From assembly GCF_003013475.1 (NCBI RefSeq), contig NZ_PXZO01000057.1, forward strand, positions 1 to 64,000: a stretch of DNA of 64,000 bases, in the 5' to 3' direction. Every line of letters starts with the position of its first letter. Position 1 is the stretch's first letter. The DNA comes from Brevibacillus porteri (GTDB taxonomy: Bacteria > Bacillota > Bacilli > Brevibacillales > Brevibacillaceae). The notes below the pieces were generated by a model. That model ran no database searches. It saw only the letters and a program-made list of their open reading frames with translations, and was not told where the DNA came from. Shown piece by piece: positions 1 to 8,976 of this stretch. A program made the translations under genes and the position numbers.

Positions 1-254
1 ACTGCAGGCAGAGCTGCGATTTTGTCATCTACTACTTTTGCTGCTGCTACGTCTGCTGCGTTTCCTTTCAACTCAGCGATCTTTGCTTCTGCAGCTTCCA
101 ACGTGCTCAGGTTTTTCACCAAAGCTTTTTGTGCTGTAGTCAGCTTGTCGTAATCTGCACGAGCTGCTTGAACTGCTGCTTCGTCAGTCACTTTCAGATC
201 AGCAACTGCAGGCAGAGCTGCGATTTTGTCATCTACTACTTTTGCTGCTGCTGC
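1..254 (-). repeat. 204-bp direct repeat coding a 68-residue helical unit
   Basis: The 48 bases at 1-48 recur identically at 205-252, giving a 204-bp period, which is 68 codons in frame of the outer wall protein gene. The unit reads AAAKVVDDKIAALPAV and then the Ala/Lys-rich segment with LTTAQKALVKN. Similar helical repeats are common in Firmicute surface proteins. More copies may lie beyond the left edge. Confidence 0.8.
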
Positions 255-3200
255 ATCACCTGTTGGGTTCTGAACACCCTCAGTGATATCTTTACCATCT
301 TTGTCTTTGAAGGAACCGCCGTCTACGATCTTGTTAGTAGCATTGCCTTCAACCAGTACTACACCAGAAGCTTTAGCAGTCAGGTTAGTAACTGCACCCT
401 TGATGGTCAGTTTTGCTGCCTTAGTCGCAGTAACGTTTTCAATAGTACCATCCAAAGTTACATTGCCTGTGGTAGCTACAGTTACTGTACCAACAGTGCC
501 GTTGTTTTTGAACTGGGTACCGTTACCATCTTCAATGGTTACATTTCCAAGCGTACCGTTGTTTATAAATGTGCTGCTCGCAACATCTTTAATTGTTGTA
601 GTACCAGTTACAGTAGCTCCAGCTCCAACAGTGAAGTCAGCGTTTGGTGTATTAACTGTTAGATTTCCAGTGATAGTTCCACCCTTAACTTCCATCTTGC
701 CGCCTTCGTTACTGTTAACAGCTACATTACCTGTAATGCTTTGACCGTTCAAGTCAATATTAACTAGACGATTCACATTCAAGGTAGAAGCAGCAGTAAT
801 GTTAGCAGACAGTTTGATTTCACGGATCGAATCATTAGCAATTGCTGCTTTCAACTCATCAAGTGTGGATACACCAGTAGCTGCTTCCCCATAGTTATAA
901 GGCAGTTTCTTTTCACCTGGGTTAGCAAGAGCTTTTCCATCTGCAGCTTGAAGTTCGCTAGAGATGTTAATTACAGTTGTTCTAGGGTCTGTAATAGAAC
1001 CTTGAGGCAACTTAATAGTGATCGAATCTATTACTTTATCAAAATCATCATAACCAGTAATGTCACCAAAGATTTGTGTACCTTGTGGCAATGCTGCACC
1101 GTTCAGAGTGTAGTTAGATGTTTTTAATACGTTTTTGAAATCACCAGTAATTGCAGCTGCCTTGCTGAACTTAACAAACACATAATCGTTCTTATCATCA
1201 ACAAGATCAGTTAGCAAGTCATCAGCAAAATTACCATCAAAGTCAGCTTTAGCAAATGTTACACGGAAATCAGTGTCTTCAACATTTTTCACGACAGTAA
1301 AGTCTTTAGTCGCAGAAGCCGCTGTATTACCTACATCATCAGAGATAGACCGAACTACCAAGGTCCATTCTCCACCAGCAAGTTCTTCTTGTGGAGTCAC
1401 TCGAATCACTTTTTCTTCGTTATCTACAAATGTTGTAGCAACGACTCCAGGTACTGTCATGCTCTTATCTTTCTTAATAAACTCAGCAGTTGGTACTGGT
1501 ACTCCAGTATTATTTCCTTGAGCTTGAGAAGGTGTTAGACCTTCAGTATTAGCACCGCTGTTGATTTTCACCGGTTCGGACATTGTTACATCATAAGATG
1601 TTCCTTCTGCTGTCTCCGGAGTTTTATCAATTTTGCTGATTGTAGGGCTTGTAACATCAGGGGAAGTCATTGCTCCACCAAGTGCCATGTTAATCTCAGC
1701 ATTTTTGATACCGTTAGAAGCAGCTGTCACCTTATCTTTATCCAAGTGCAAGCGATAGCTGTCATTGTAGTAGTTCTTCTTAGTAGTTGCAGTATCATAA
1801 ACTACTGTCCAGTCAGTTTGTACTTCAACCAGGAATTTGTGCTGACCATCTTCACTAATATCAGTAACATCAATAACTGGATTAGTTACATCTTCCCAAA
1901 CCGATGTATCTGTGTTGTATTTTTGAAGCTTCAAGTTAGTCTCAAGGAAAGCAGCAGCTTGATTAATATCCTTATCAAACGTAACAACGTATTGTTCTGG
2001 GGAGTGTACTTCTACAGTAGCTCCAGGTGCACCAGTGTCTACTGGAACTGCGAAATCCAATGTTTGAGTGTTCATCAAGTTTGCTACTTTATCAGTGTTT
2101 TGTGCCCAGTCACCAATATTAGCGCCTTGAACTGAATGGGTTCCAGACTGGAAGTATATTTGATTTCCAGCGTTATCGTTACCCAAACTGATTGTTACAA
2201 CATGGCGTGTATCTTCACCTGTTACTGGGTTGAAGGTACCAACCTTTGCAGTAGCACGTTTTGCAGCTACACCAAACGCATCGCTACCAAGTGGCTTACC
2301 ATCAATGATCCAGTTCGCAACATTCTCAGAGGTGAGGTTAACAGGCTCAGAGAATGCAATTTTAATGGTCTTCAATCCTTCGCGAGATACGCTCAGCATT
2401 GCTGGCTTACGTGCGTCTGTCAGTTTAAAGCCTTTAGTGCTTGGTACTGCAATAGAACCACGCAGGTCAGTAAACTGTACTCGCACGTTTGCATTATCAA
2501 CCAACGGAGTAGCAGTATCAAGAATCACTTGAAGAGCTTTGTCATTTCCTGCAACAGGAGCAAGACCAACTACTGTAGCAACAGTTCCCTCAGACAGGTC
2601 ATTCTTCACTGCAGTATTAACTGCAATTGTAGCTTTCTTCGGATCAATTTTTCCTTTGTTCACACCTGTAGCATAAGTGAAGTCTTCTACCTTAACTGCT
2701 TTGTTGAAGTAAACTACAACACGATCAGCTTGGAATGCTTCTGCTTCTGACATTAGGGCGCCTGTTGTAGGATCAACACTGTCAGGGTTTGGTGTCAACA
2801 GAATGTTTGTATTTTGTTTGAGACCAATCAGGTTCTTATCTTGCGCTTCCACTACAAGAGCAGTAATCTCTGCAGTTCTATCCGAAGTCAAAGATTCAGA
2901 TGTAAACATAGCAGTAGCTACACCTTTTTGTACGGTTACGCGTTTTTCAGCAAAGTTTCCGAAAGTTGAGGAGAATGCAACTTCGACATCTTGTGCATTT
3001 TCCATCAATTTACCTTCAGCATCCAAAAGCTTGAAAGTTACCAAAGTGCTAGAAGCACCATCAGACTTCAGTACAGTTGCCTTAGCTTCCAAAGACGGTT
3101 TGTACAGATCTCCTTGAGCAGGTGTTTTGTATTCTGCAGCGAAGTCAGGTTGTACCTCTGCATTTACTTTTACACCGCTAATAGTAACTTTGTAAGAAGT

Positions 3201-3770
3201 TGAAACCTTAGCGCCAGTTACCGCTAATGTAACAGTTTTCTTGTCCTCGGACAAAGTTGCAGATGCTACAGTCAGCCCTGGGATAGAGAAGTTAGCAGCT
3301 GTCACAGCATCCACAGCTTTGTTAAGTTTAATGGTTACTGAAGTGAGGTTAATAGCACTTACAGATTCAACTTTCAGATCGCCAACAGGACCATCAATTG
3401 CATCTGGACGTGGGTCGTAAGTTGCACCGTTAGATCCATCGATTTTCGATTGCGTATAAACGCCTTCGAAATCGGATTTTTTCAAATCTCTCTTAATTTT
3501 ATCGTAATCGTCGCTATTCATGATTTCGGACAAGCTAGCGCCTTTACCAGTTGGGTCAACATAGATAAGGTTCTCAAACTTAGTTTTTTCCAAGTCTTGA
3601 CCGAATTTTGTGTTACCCGCTTCAGTCAATTTGAAAAGATCTTCAAAAGCGTAGAATCTGTCTACCTCTCCACCAAGGTATACACCTGATTTTGGCAATG
3701 CAAAAGCAGATGCAGCCATGCTGGAAACTATTGTAGCAGAAAGAAGAGAAAGAGCTACTTTTTTATTCAC
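1..3770 (-). CDS. owp: Outer wall protein-like S-layer protein (3' end beyond window)
   Basis: Secreted protein of the crystalline cell-wall layer, second gene of the wall-protein operon. The frame starts at GTG 3770 behind GGAGGGG and stays open to the left edge, so about 1256 codons are visible and the C-terminus is missing. It begins with a signal peptide (MNKKVALSLLSA..., Ala-rich cleavage region near residue 23) and a mature start resembling the B. brevis 47 outer wall protein as I remember it (PKSGVYLGG, later GDLKVESVSA). No SLH domain is visible. The middle part is Ig-like beta-sandwich sequence. The part encoded by about 400-800 is Gly/Thr/Asn-rich with beta-helix-like repeats (GNLTVNT, GTVGTVTVATT). 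The part encoded by 1-260 is a helical 68-residue repeat (LTTAQKALVKN). It appears longer than the outer wall protein I recall (about 1000 residues). It follows the middle wall protein gene by 126 bp without a promoter that I can see. Confidence 0.85.
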   Translation of the reverse strand, partial: MNKKVALSLLSATIVSSMAASAFALPKSGVYLGGEVDRFYAFEDLFKLTEAGNTKFGQDLEKTKFENLIYVDPTGKGASLSEIMNSDDYDKIKRDLKKSDFEGVYTQSKIDGSNGATYDPRPDAIDGPVGDLKVESVSAINLTSVTIKLNKAVDAVTAANFSIPGLTVASATLSEDKKTVTLAVTGAKVSTSYKVTISGVKVNAEVQPDFAAEYKTPAQGDLYKPSLEAKATVLKSDGASSTLVTFKLLDAEGKLMENAQDVEVAFSSTFGNFAEKRVTVQKGVATAMFTSESLTSDRTAEITALVVEAQDKNLIGLKQNTNILLTPNPDSVDPTTGALMSEAEAFQADRVVVYFNKAVKVEDFTYATGVNKGKIDPKKATIAVNTAVKNDLSEGTVATVVGLAPVAGNDKALQVILDTATPLVDNANVRVQFTDLRGSIAVPSTKGFKLTDARKPAMLSVSREGLKTIKIAFSEPVNLTSENVANWIIDGKPLGSDAFGVAAKRATAKVGTFNPVTGEDTRHVVTISLGNDNAGNQIYFQSGTHSVQGANIGDWAQNTDKVANLMNTQTLDFAVPVDTGAPGATVEVHSPEQYVVTFDKDINQAAAFLETNLKLQKYNTDTSVWEDVTNPVIDVTDISEDGQHKFLVEVQTDWTVVYDTATTKKNYYNDSYRLHLDKDKVTAASNGIKNAEINMALGGAMTSPDVTSPTISKIDKTPETAEGTSYDVTMSEPVKINSGANTEGLTPSQAQGNNTGVPVPTAEFIKKDKSMTVPGVVATTFVDNEEKVIRVTPQEELAGGEWTLVVRSISDDVGNTAASATKDFTVVKNVEDTDFRVTFAKADFDGNFADDLLTDLVDDKNDYVFVKFSKAAAITGDFKNVLKTSNYTLNGAALPQGTQIFGDITGYDDFDKVIDSITIKLPQGSITDPRTTVINISSELQAADGKALANPGEKKLPYNYGEAATGVSTLDELKAAIANDSIREIKLSANITAASTLNVNRLVNIDLNGQSITGNVAVNSNEGGKMEVKGGTITGNLTVNTPNADFTVGAGATVTGTTTIKDVASSTFINNGTLGNVTIEDGNGTQFKNNGTVGTVTVATTGNVTLDGTIENVTATKAAKLTIKGAVTNLTAKASGVVLVEGNATNKIVDGGSFKDKDGKDITEGVQNPTGDAAAAKVVDDKIAALPAVADLKVTDEAAVQAARADYDKLTTAQKALVKNLSTLEAAEAKIAELKGNAADVAAAKVVDDKIAALPA

Positions 3771-3826
3771 GTACTACCCCTCCGTAAGTTTGATAGGAAG
3801 TCTATTTTTGTCTGTGAGTATGTAAT

Positions 3827-3860
3827 GAACAACGGAAGAAGTATACTCCTTCCGTTGTTC
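3827..3860 (-). other. Intercistronic hairpin between the two wall-protein genes
   Basis: A perfect 12-bp inverted repeat, GAACAACGGAAG / CTTCCGTTGTTC with a 10-base loop, lies between the stop of the middle wall protein gene and the start of the outer wall protein gene. There is no U-run after it on the minus strand, so it does not look like an ordinary intrinsic terminator. A processing or mRNA-stability element, or an attenuator setting the ratio of the two proteins, fits better (inference). Confidence 0.7.
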
Positions 3861-3896
3861 GACTCACCTAGAAGGTATTACTTGTTAGTTGCAATG

Positions 3897-6800
3897 TTAT
3901 TTTTTAAATGTAACATTTGCAGTGTCTTTGTCACCTTTAGCATTAGTAACTGTGACTGTTGCGGAATCTACGTCGAAGCTACCTTGAGTTTGGAAAACAA
4001 TTTCTTCGCCCTTCACTTCACCGTCGACAGTTTTACCTCCAATGGACAGAACTACAGTTTCAATTTCGGATTTTTTTCCATCGTTGATAGGTACATTTAC
4101 CTGGTACATGTTAAAGTTACCCAATGGGAACTTCTTACCTGTTACATTGCTAGGGATAGCATCCCACTTGTCTTCACCTGGATCTTTATCAGGTTCTTGT
4201 TTCAAGAATGCTTCCGCTTGCTTTTCCCAACCTTCTTTATCTACTTCATCTTCGTCGGAAATGATCAATACATAGTCGTATTTGTTACCGGAAATGTCGG
4301 AGCTATCGATAGCAACGATGTAGTCGCCTTTGCTCACGCCGTCTACGCCTTCCAGATCATCGAAGATGTCCATGAATGCAGTGGAAGATTTAGTGTTGAT
4401 AGTGGATTTTTTATCTTTAGCATCTTTGAGAGTGATGGTGTTGCCATCTACATTAGATACCAGACCCACTTTCATTTTGTCGATGCTAGCATCTTTCCAC
4501 TCTTTTTCGTCAGCGATCTTAGCGAGCATTTTTTCTTCATCATCTTGGAGGTTGTTGTTAACTACTTCAACAACATCGTCCACAACTACTTCATCGTTAG
4601 TATCTAGTTGGAATGCAATGAAATCGCCGCGTTTGATACCACGATCATCTCTCAGATCATCGGAATCTTTGTCAAGTGTGTAGGTTTTTTCTTCTACTTT
4701 GTCGCCTTCTTTAGTCAGAACGACAATTGTATCGTCTCCACCGGATTTACCGTAAGACACAACCATACCGTACTTGGAGTCGCCAACCAAACCGCTACCA
4801 TCAACAACGAAGATTGCTTCAACTTCATCTTTATTTTCGTCAACTGTGTAGTATACAGTCAGATCGTCTTCGTCTGCGATGTTTTTGAACTTCGTAGTTT
4901 TAGCGTTTTTCAGTTCAGGAAGTTGTTTGTTTGCGTCTTTGATCTCACCAGTCATGTCGAAGATCGCAGTATCATCATTTACTTCGTAGTCGTCAACCAT
5001 TTCATCGTCTTCGTCAGCAAGTTTGTTCCAGTCAGCTCCAGAAGAACGAATCAGGTCTGTTTTCAGGATGCGAACTTTGTCTACTTTACCATCTTTGTTA
5101 AGTTCAACTTCCAGCAGGACATTGCTGTCGTCTTTCTTAGGTTGGAGAAGGTCTTCCAATTCGCCCGCGTTACCGTTTTTGTCGAAGTTTTTGCCGTTTA
5201 CGTCATAGATGTCGTCAGCTTTCAAGTCAACTTCGTGTTTCTTGCCTTTTTGAGTCAATACAGTGAATTGATATCTGTTTTTACCATAGTCATGGTAAGC
5301 TGCACGAGTAACGATTGCTTTTTGTTTGCGATCGTCGATTGGATCCTTAGTAGTTACGTGACGAACACGACCAGAAGCATCCAGGTACAGTTTTACTGTT
5401 TCGCCGTCAAGACCTTTGATCAGATCCCAGTTGGATCCATCAGTATCTTCAACGTCTTTGTTTCCGTTATCGGAGTAAGTAGCACCTTTGTAAACACGGT
5501 ACGTTTTGTCTCCGACAGTCAGACGGTAGTCGCTGCTGCTACGCATAACAACTTTGTCTACTTTACCTTCTACAATCGTGTCAGTAGCGAAGATCAGGAA
5601 CTTGTCTTCGTCACCTTCTGGATAGTAAACGCTGTAAACCATGTTTTCTTTCAGATCGCTGAATTTAGCTGGTTTACCATTGAGGAATACGAGGAAGTCT
5701 TTACCTTCATCTTTGTTTTCCAGCTCATTGAACTTGTCGTTGTCAATGTTCGTGATCTTTTTCTTTTCAACATCGACTTTGCTGATCACTTCAGAACCAT
5801 ATTTACGACCTTCGTCAGTTTGGTTCATAGTTTGATCGTCGATTACGTGCATGTAAGCAATTTCGTTGTTGTCATCCAGTACAACTTTCACACCAAAAGT
5901 GAAGCCATCGCCATCTTTGATGATTTCTTTCAAACCGTCAACTGCATCAGTGTAACGTTTAAAGTTGTAAGTAACAACAGTGTCTTTGTTCAGACGGTAG
6001 GATTTCTCACTAGCATCCAGAACCAGTTTCAGATCTTTCAGATCGGAGCTGCTCAGTTCTTTAGTGTCTGTGAAAGTTTTGCCTTTCAGTTGCCATTCGC
6101 TCACACGGTCCATGATAACTTCTTCGTCTGTGGAACCTTCCATCCAAACGATTACGTCTTCACGGTCGTCTTTGATCCACACTTGTACGTGTTGACCAGC
6201 GAATTCGTTAGAGTTGATACCGTCAGCTACTTTGAAAGTAGTGTTGCCGATACCAGCATCTTTACCATTCAAAGTTACTTCGTTAGCTTTGATTTTGCCC
6301 AAACCGATAGCAGGTACGTTTGTTACCAGTGGCAAGTCATCGCCGTCACGGCCAGCTTCTTGAGCCCATTCCATGTCACGAACAGTAACTTTCAGATACT
6401 TAGTCAAGAGGTTTTCTTTTGTTACCTCATAAGTAGCTTCAGTACCGTATCCTTTACGCTCCATCAGGTCTACACGAAGAGCGTTGTCGAGCATTTTGAA
6501 GATGTCGCCACGAACTGCTGCATTGTTAGGAGAAGTGATGCTTCTAGCAATGTTCAGCTCGGAAGCTTTGGAGATCATGCTGTTAGGCCATACACCTTTA
6601 ACTGCTGGCTCATAACCCAGTGCACGAACGATCATAGTTACTGCTTCAGCATAAGTAACTTGGTTTTGTGGTTTGAAAGATTTGTCCGGGAAACCTTTTA
6701 CGATCTCTTCGCCGGAAGCTACGTTTACGAAACCAGCAAACCAATCAGAAGATTTAACATCAGTGTAAGTATTGCTGAATTGTGCCAATTTCGCACCTTG

Positions 6801-7046
6801 CTCCAGTCCGCGAGCGCGAACGATCAGAGTAGCGAACTCTGCACGAGTGATAGTTTTGTCTACACCGTATTCACCGTTGCCATAACCTGCTACCAGGCCA
6901 AGAGCTTCCAGGCGTTTTACGGTTTTTTCCATTTCAGCATCCATTTTAGGAGCTGTAGTTGTTGCTGCTTCTTCTGCTGCGAAAGCCATTGGAGCAACAG
7001 TAAGTGCGAGTGCACTAGCCAATACACTGTTAACGACCTTTTTCAT
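3897..7046 (-). CDS. mwp: Middle wall protein, SLH-domain S-layer protein
   Basis: Main S-layer protein of the inner (middle) wall layer, exported and bound to the wall polymer through SLH domains. From the ATG at 7046 it has 1049 residues. It starts with a 23-residue signal peptide (MKKVVNSVLASALALT..., ending MAFA) that matches the B. brevis 47 middle wall protein as I remember it. Three SLH motifs follow at about 42-82 (ITRAEFATLIVRA), 93-145 (TYAEAVTMIVRALGY) and 152-194. The rest is strongly acidic, rich in D, E and K, with many beta-strand blocks and no catalytic motif. The ATG has the site AGAGGAGGAGAA. The same frame continues upstream to a TTG at 7139 with its own strong site, giving an optional 31-residue N-terminal extension. 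First gene of the operon with the outer wall protein gene. Confidence 0.95.
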   Translation of the reverse strand: MKKVVNSVLASALALTVAPMAFAAEEAATTTAPKMDAEMEKTVKRLEALGLVAGYGNGEYGVDKTITRAEFATLIVRARGLEQGAKLAQFSNTYTDVKSSDWFAGFVNVASGEEIVKGFPDKSFKPQNQVTYAEAVTMIVRALGYEPAVKGVWPNSMISKASELNIARSITSPNNAAVRGDIFKMLDNALRVDLMERKGYGTEATYEVTKENLLTKYLKVTVRDMEWAQEAGRDGDDLPLVTNVPAIGLGKIKANEVTLNGKDAGIGNTTFKVADGINSNEFAGQHVQVWIKDDREDVIVWMEGSTDEEVIMDRVSEWQLKGKTFTDTKELSSSDLKDLKLVLDASEKSYRLNKDTVVTYNFKRYTDAVDGLKEIIKDGDGFTFGVKVVLDDNNEIAYMHVIDDQTMNQTDEGRKYGSEVISKVDVEKKKITNIDNDKFNELENKDEGKDFLVFLNGKPAKFSDLKENMVYSVYYPEGDEDKFLIFATDTIVEGKVDKVVMRSSSDYRLTVGDKTYRVYKGATYSDNGNKDVEDTDGSNWDLIKGLDGETVKLYLDASGRVRHVTTKDPIDDRKQKAIVTRAAYHDYGKNRYQFTVLTQKGKKHEVDLKADDIYDVNGKNFDKNGNAGELEDLLQPKKDDSNVLLEVELNKDGKVDKVRILKTDLIRSSGADWNKLADEDDEMVDDYEVNDDTAIFDMTGEIKDANKQLPELKNAKTTKFKNIADEDDLTVYYTVDENKDEVEAIFVVDGSGLVGDSKYGMVVSYGKSGGDDTIVVLTKEGDKVEEKTYTLDKDSDDLRDDRGIKRGDFIAFQLDTNDEVVVDDVVEVVNNNLQDDEEKMLAKIADEKEWKDASIDKMKVGLVSNVDGNTITLKDAKDKKSTINTKSSTAFMDIFDDLEGVDGVSKGDYIVAIDSSDISGNKYDYVLIISDEDEVDKEGWEKQAEAFLKQEPDKDPGEDKWDAIPSNVTGKKFPLGNFNMYQVNVPINDGKKSEIETVVLSIGGKTVDGEVKGEEIVFQTQGSFDVDSATVTVTNAKGDKDTANVTFKK

Positions 7047-7162
7047 AACCTTGTGTTCTCCTCCTCTAGTATAAACAAATTGTTCTTGGGGAATATTTGT
7101 TGTTAATCTATCTTTCTTTTTAAAGCCCGAATCCTGCAAGCGCGTGTCACCTCCTTTCGCAG
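7040..7162 (-). promoter_or_regulatory. Tandem translation starts of the wall-protein operon
   Basis: Two in-frame starts lie 93 bases apart. The upstream one is TTG at 7139 with AAAGGAGGTGA eight bases before it. The downstream one is ATG at 7046 with AGAGGAGGAGAA. The stretch between them codes a charged 31-residue peptide (MQDSGFKKKDRL...) placed before the signal peptide. This arrangement is described for the middle wall protein gene of B. brevis 47, where both starts are reported to be used. Confidence 0.85.
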
Positions 7163-7193
7163 GAAAGCCTCGCTTTTTGTGTTAAAAATCTCT

Positions 7194-7221
7194 AGTATAT
7201 TCAGTATTGTGTAAAATGCAA
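7194..7221 (-). promoter_or_regulatory. Likely main sigma-A promoter of the wall-protein operon
   Basis: Read on the minus strand there is a -35 TTGCAT (7216-7221), a 16-bp spacer and a -10 TATACT (7194-7199). The transcript would start near 7187, about 50 bases before the TTG start at 7139. The B. brevis 47 operon is known to have several tandem promoters, so further ones may lie in the AT-rich stretch up to about 7400. I did not assign them. Confidence 0.6.
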
Positions 7222-7334
7222 CAATCACTAGTGTAACACAACTGCTAGAATTCGTGAATCTTTTTTACACAATTCCCCGTTTTTCGTGTGACATCCTATT
7301 AAACGCCTGAGCGAATCAAAAGTTGCGGCGCCTT

Positions 7335-7359
7335 CGAAAAAAAATTAAAGTTTTTTTCG
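7335..7359. repeat. A-tract/T-tract inverted repeat upstream of the wall-protein operon
   Basis: CGAAAAAAA and TTTTTTTCG are separated by seven bases. On the plus strand it is followed by a few T, on the minus strand by GGCGCCGC. It could be a weak terminator for the TolC-like gene (stop at 7496, 135 bases away) or an A-tract upstream promoter element for the wall operon. The rest of 7222-7495 holds no gene that I can support. Confidence 0.4.
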
Positions 7360-7495
7360 TGGTTCGTTATTCACCTGTCCATTATGTACGAAGTGACATC
7401 CGCCACAATCCGTATTATAGGATACACAGGGCGGGCTGTCACGACTGAACCTTTTTCCAATTCGATTCAAAAGCTTACAAATCTTGTTTTTTGGG

Positions 7496-8704
7496 CTAGT
7501 TACCCAGTGCAGTTTCAAACGCTACAACAGCCAGATTGTAAGTCAGAACAGCTTTTTGGTATTGATTCTCACTTTTAGACAACGCTTCTTCTGATTGGAT
7601 GACATCCAAAGTTGTTGCGAGTCCATTTTCAAAGCGCAAATTCTTCAGTCGATAGCTCTCCGCAGCGGAATCCTTTGCCGATTTAGAAAAGTCAATCGCT
7701 TCTCTTGCTGCATTCAGGTTGAGATAGGCTTCTGTAACATCTTTGGTAACAGCACGCTTTTGCTTTTCGATTTCAAGGTTAGCTTTTTCCACGCCGTTAC
7801 GAGCCATTTGACCTTGGAGAGTAGATGCGGCTGTAAAATCACTGATCAGTTTAACGTTCAATTCAGCCAGTTTGAGCTCTTCCTGCGCCTGTGTTATTTC
7901 ATTCCGATTGGAAAGCGCCTTTTCCTCGGCTTCCTTCAGGGTCATTTTAATAGGAGCCGTTTGCTTATTCGACGAGATGTGCTTCCATTCTTTAGTCAAA
8001 TCGACTCCGAGGAAGTCGTTCAAATTCATACGGGCAATTTCCAAGTTGTTTTCTGCAGTTTTCAATTCTGCTTTTGCGGCTGCTACTCCCATCTCGGCTT
8101 CAAGAACATCTGTCTTAGCATTCGTTCCTACATCGAATGCAGCCTTTGCTACCTTGAGCTGTGCTTCTGAACGCGCCAAGCTTTGTTTCTTCAAGTTCAG
8201 ATCATCTTGAGCAAAAATTAGCTTGTAATAGACATCCTGCGCGCCAAGCTTTGTTTTAGATTCCGCCGATTTTACGTACAGTGCGTTGAGCTTCTTGGCT
8301 TGTGCTCCTTTTGCGTTATTATAATATTTTTGTTGTGCTGCTTCCAACGATGCGATCGCATCGCTTGGTAGATCAGAGTTACTCACATAGGTAAGAGATT
8401 GGTTAAGGTCTGCATTTTTTGCATCCAGACGTATTTCATTGAGCGCAGCGTTTGTCTTCAAAGCCTGTTCAACGGCTTTTTCCAAAGTCAGCTCTTCTCC
8501 TGTAGTAGCCTCAGGAGTAGACTGGCTCCCTGTACCGGTTTGTGTTATTGTTTTATCATTTGATGCTTGTACAGTCGCAGGTGCCTTTGTTTGATCGGAG
8601 CCTGTATTCGCAGATGCCGTCAAGCTTCCTGCGCCTAGTGCTGTTGTTAATACTGCCGCCAAACTGATGGACATCCATTTCTTTTTGGAATATGGAAAAT
8701 TCAC
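7496..8704 (-). CDS. TolC-family (outer membrane efflux protein-like) protein
   Basis: A secreted 402-residue protein with a signal peptide (hydrophobic ISLAAVLTTALGAG, Ala-rich cleavage near residue 32), a Thr/Ser/Gln-rich linker to about residue 70, then two halves of long amphipathic coiled-coil helices. It carries the typical TolC-repeat signatures: LTLEKAVEQALKTNAALNE near residue 72, LKEAEEKALSNRNEI in the second half, and a C-terminal LENGLATTLDVIQSEEAL-like stretch (here RFENGLATTLDVIQSEEAL). The start is GTG 8704 with AAAGGAG nine bases upstream. In Gram-negatives such proteins form outer-membrane export channels; a monoderm has no such membrane, so the role here is unknown. Location beside the S-layer operon suggests a wall or envelope function (inference). 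Confidence 0.8.
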   Translation of the reverse strand: MNFPYSKKKWMSISLAAVLTTALGAGSLTASANTGSDQTKAPATVQASNDKTITQTGTGSQSTPEATTGEELTLEKAVEQALKTNAALNEIRLDAKNADLNQSLTYVSNSDLPSDAIASLEAAQQKYYNNAKGAQAKKLNALYVKSAESKTKLGAQDVYYKLIFAQDDLNLKKQSLARSEAQLKVAKAAFDVGTNAKTDVLEAEMGVAAAKAELKTAENNLEIARMNLNDFLGVDLTKEWKHISSNKQTAPIKMTLKEAEEKALSNRNEITQAQEELKLAELNVKLISDFTAASTLQGQMARNGVEKANLEIEKQKRAVTKDVTEAYLNLNAAREAIDFSKSAKDSAAESYRLKNLRFENGLATTLDVIQSEEALSKSENQYQKAVLTYNLAVVAFETALGN

Positions 8705-8745
8705 TGAATTCCACTCCTTTATTTTATATTGAGCATAAAATTATT

Positions 8746-8766
8746 AACCACATTAAATATGTGGTT
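8746..8766. promoter_or_regulatory. Palindrome upstream of the TolC-like gene
   Basis: AACCACAT / ATGTGGTT with a 5-base loop lies 42-62 bases before the GTG of the TolC-like gene. It is in the 272-bp divergent region shared with yvyE, so it could be an operator or a leader hairpin. No known regulator consensus was recognised. Confidence 0.35.
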
Positions 8767-8976
8767 TGTCCCAAGATCACTATATCACAGAGTTATACTT
8801 CTCACACGCAAAATTATGCCATACCAGCATTTTCATAAGGGAATCATAGATAGCTCCTCCCTTTCCTTTTTTATTCCAGAAGCACCACATAGAGTACTAC
8901 GATTATGTGTCAAAAACATTTCAGTGTTCGCCAACATTTCTTTTGCATGCTATCCTTTTCTTGAGGTGATTGTACG

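Noticed and set aside
1..254. Consideration of the 204-bp repeat as a CRISPR or mobile repeat
   Set aside because: The period is a whole number of codons inside an open frame and the unit codes a regular helical protein repeat, so it is a protein-domain duplication.
129..744. Two overlapping plus-strand frames at the left end
   Set aside because: They oppose the outer wall protein frame, which has signal peptide and operon context; the plus-strand products look like Cys/Ser-rich noise.
4608..7106. 832-codon open frame on the plus strand
   Set aside because: It is antisense to the middle wall protein gene. The product is Phe/Val/Ser-rich nonsense arising from the acidic codon pattern of the real gene, without a ribosome site or family match.
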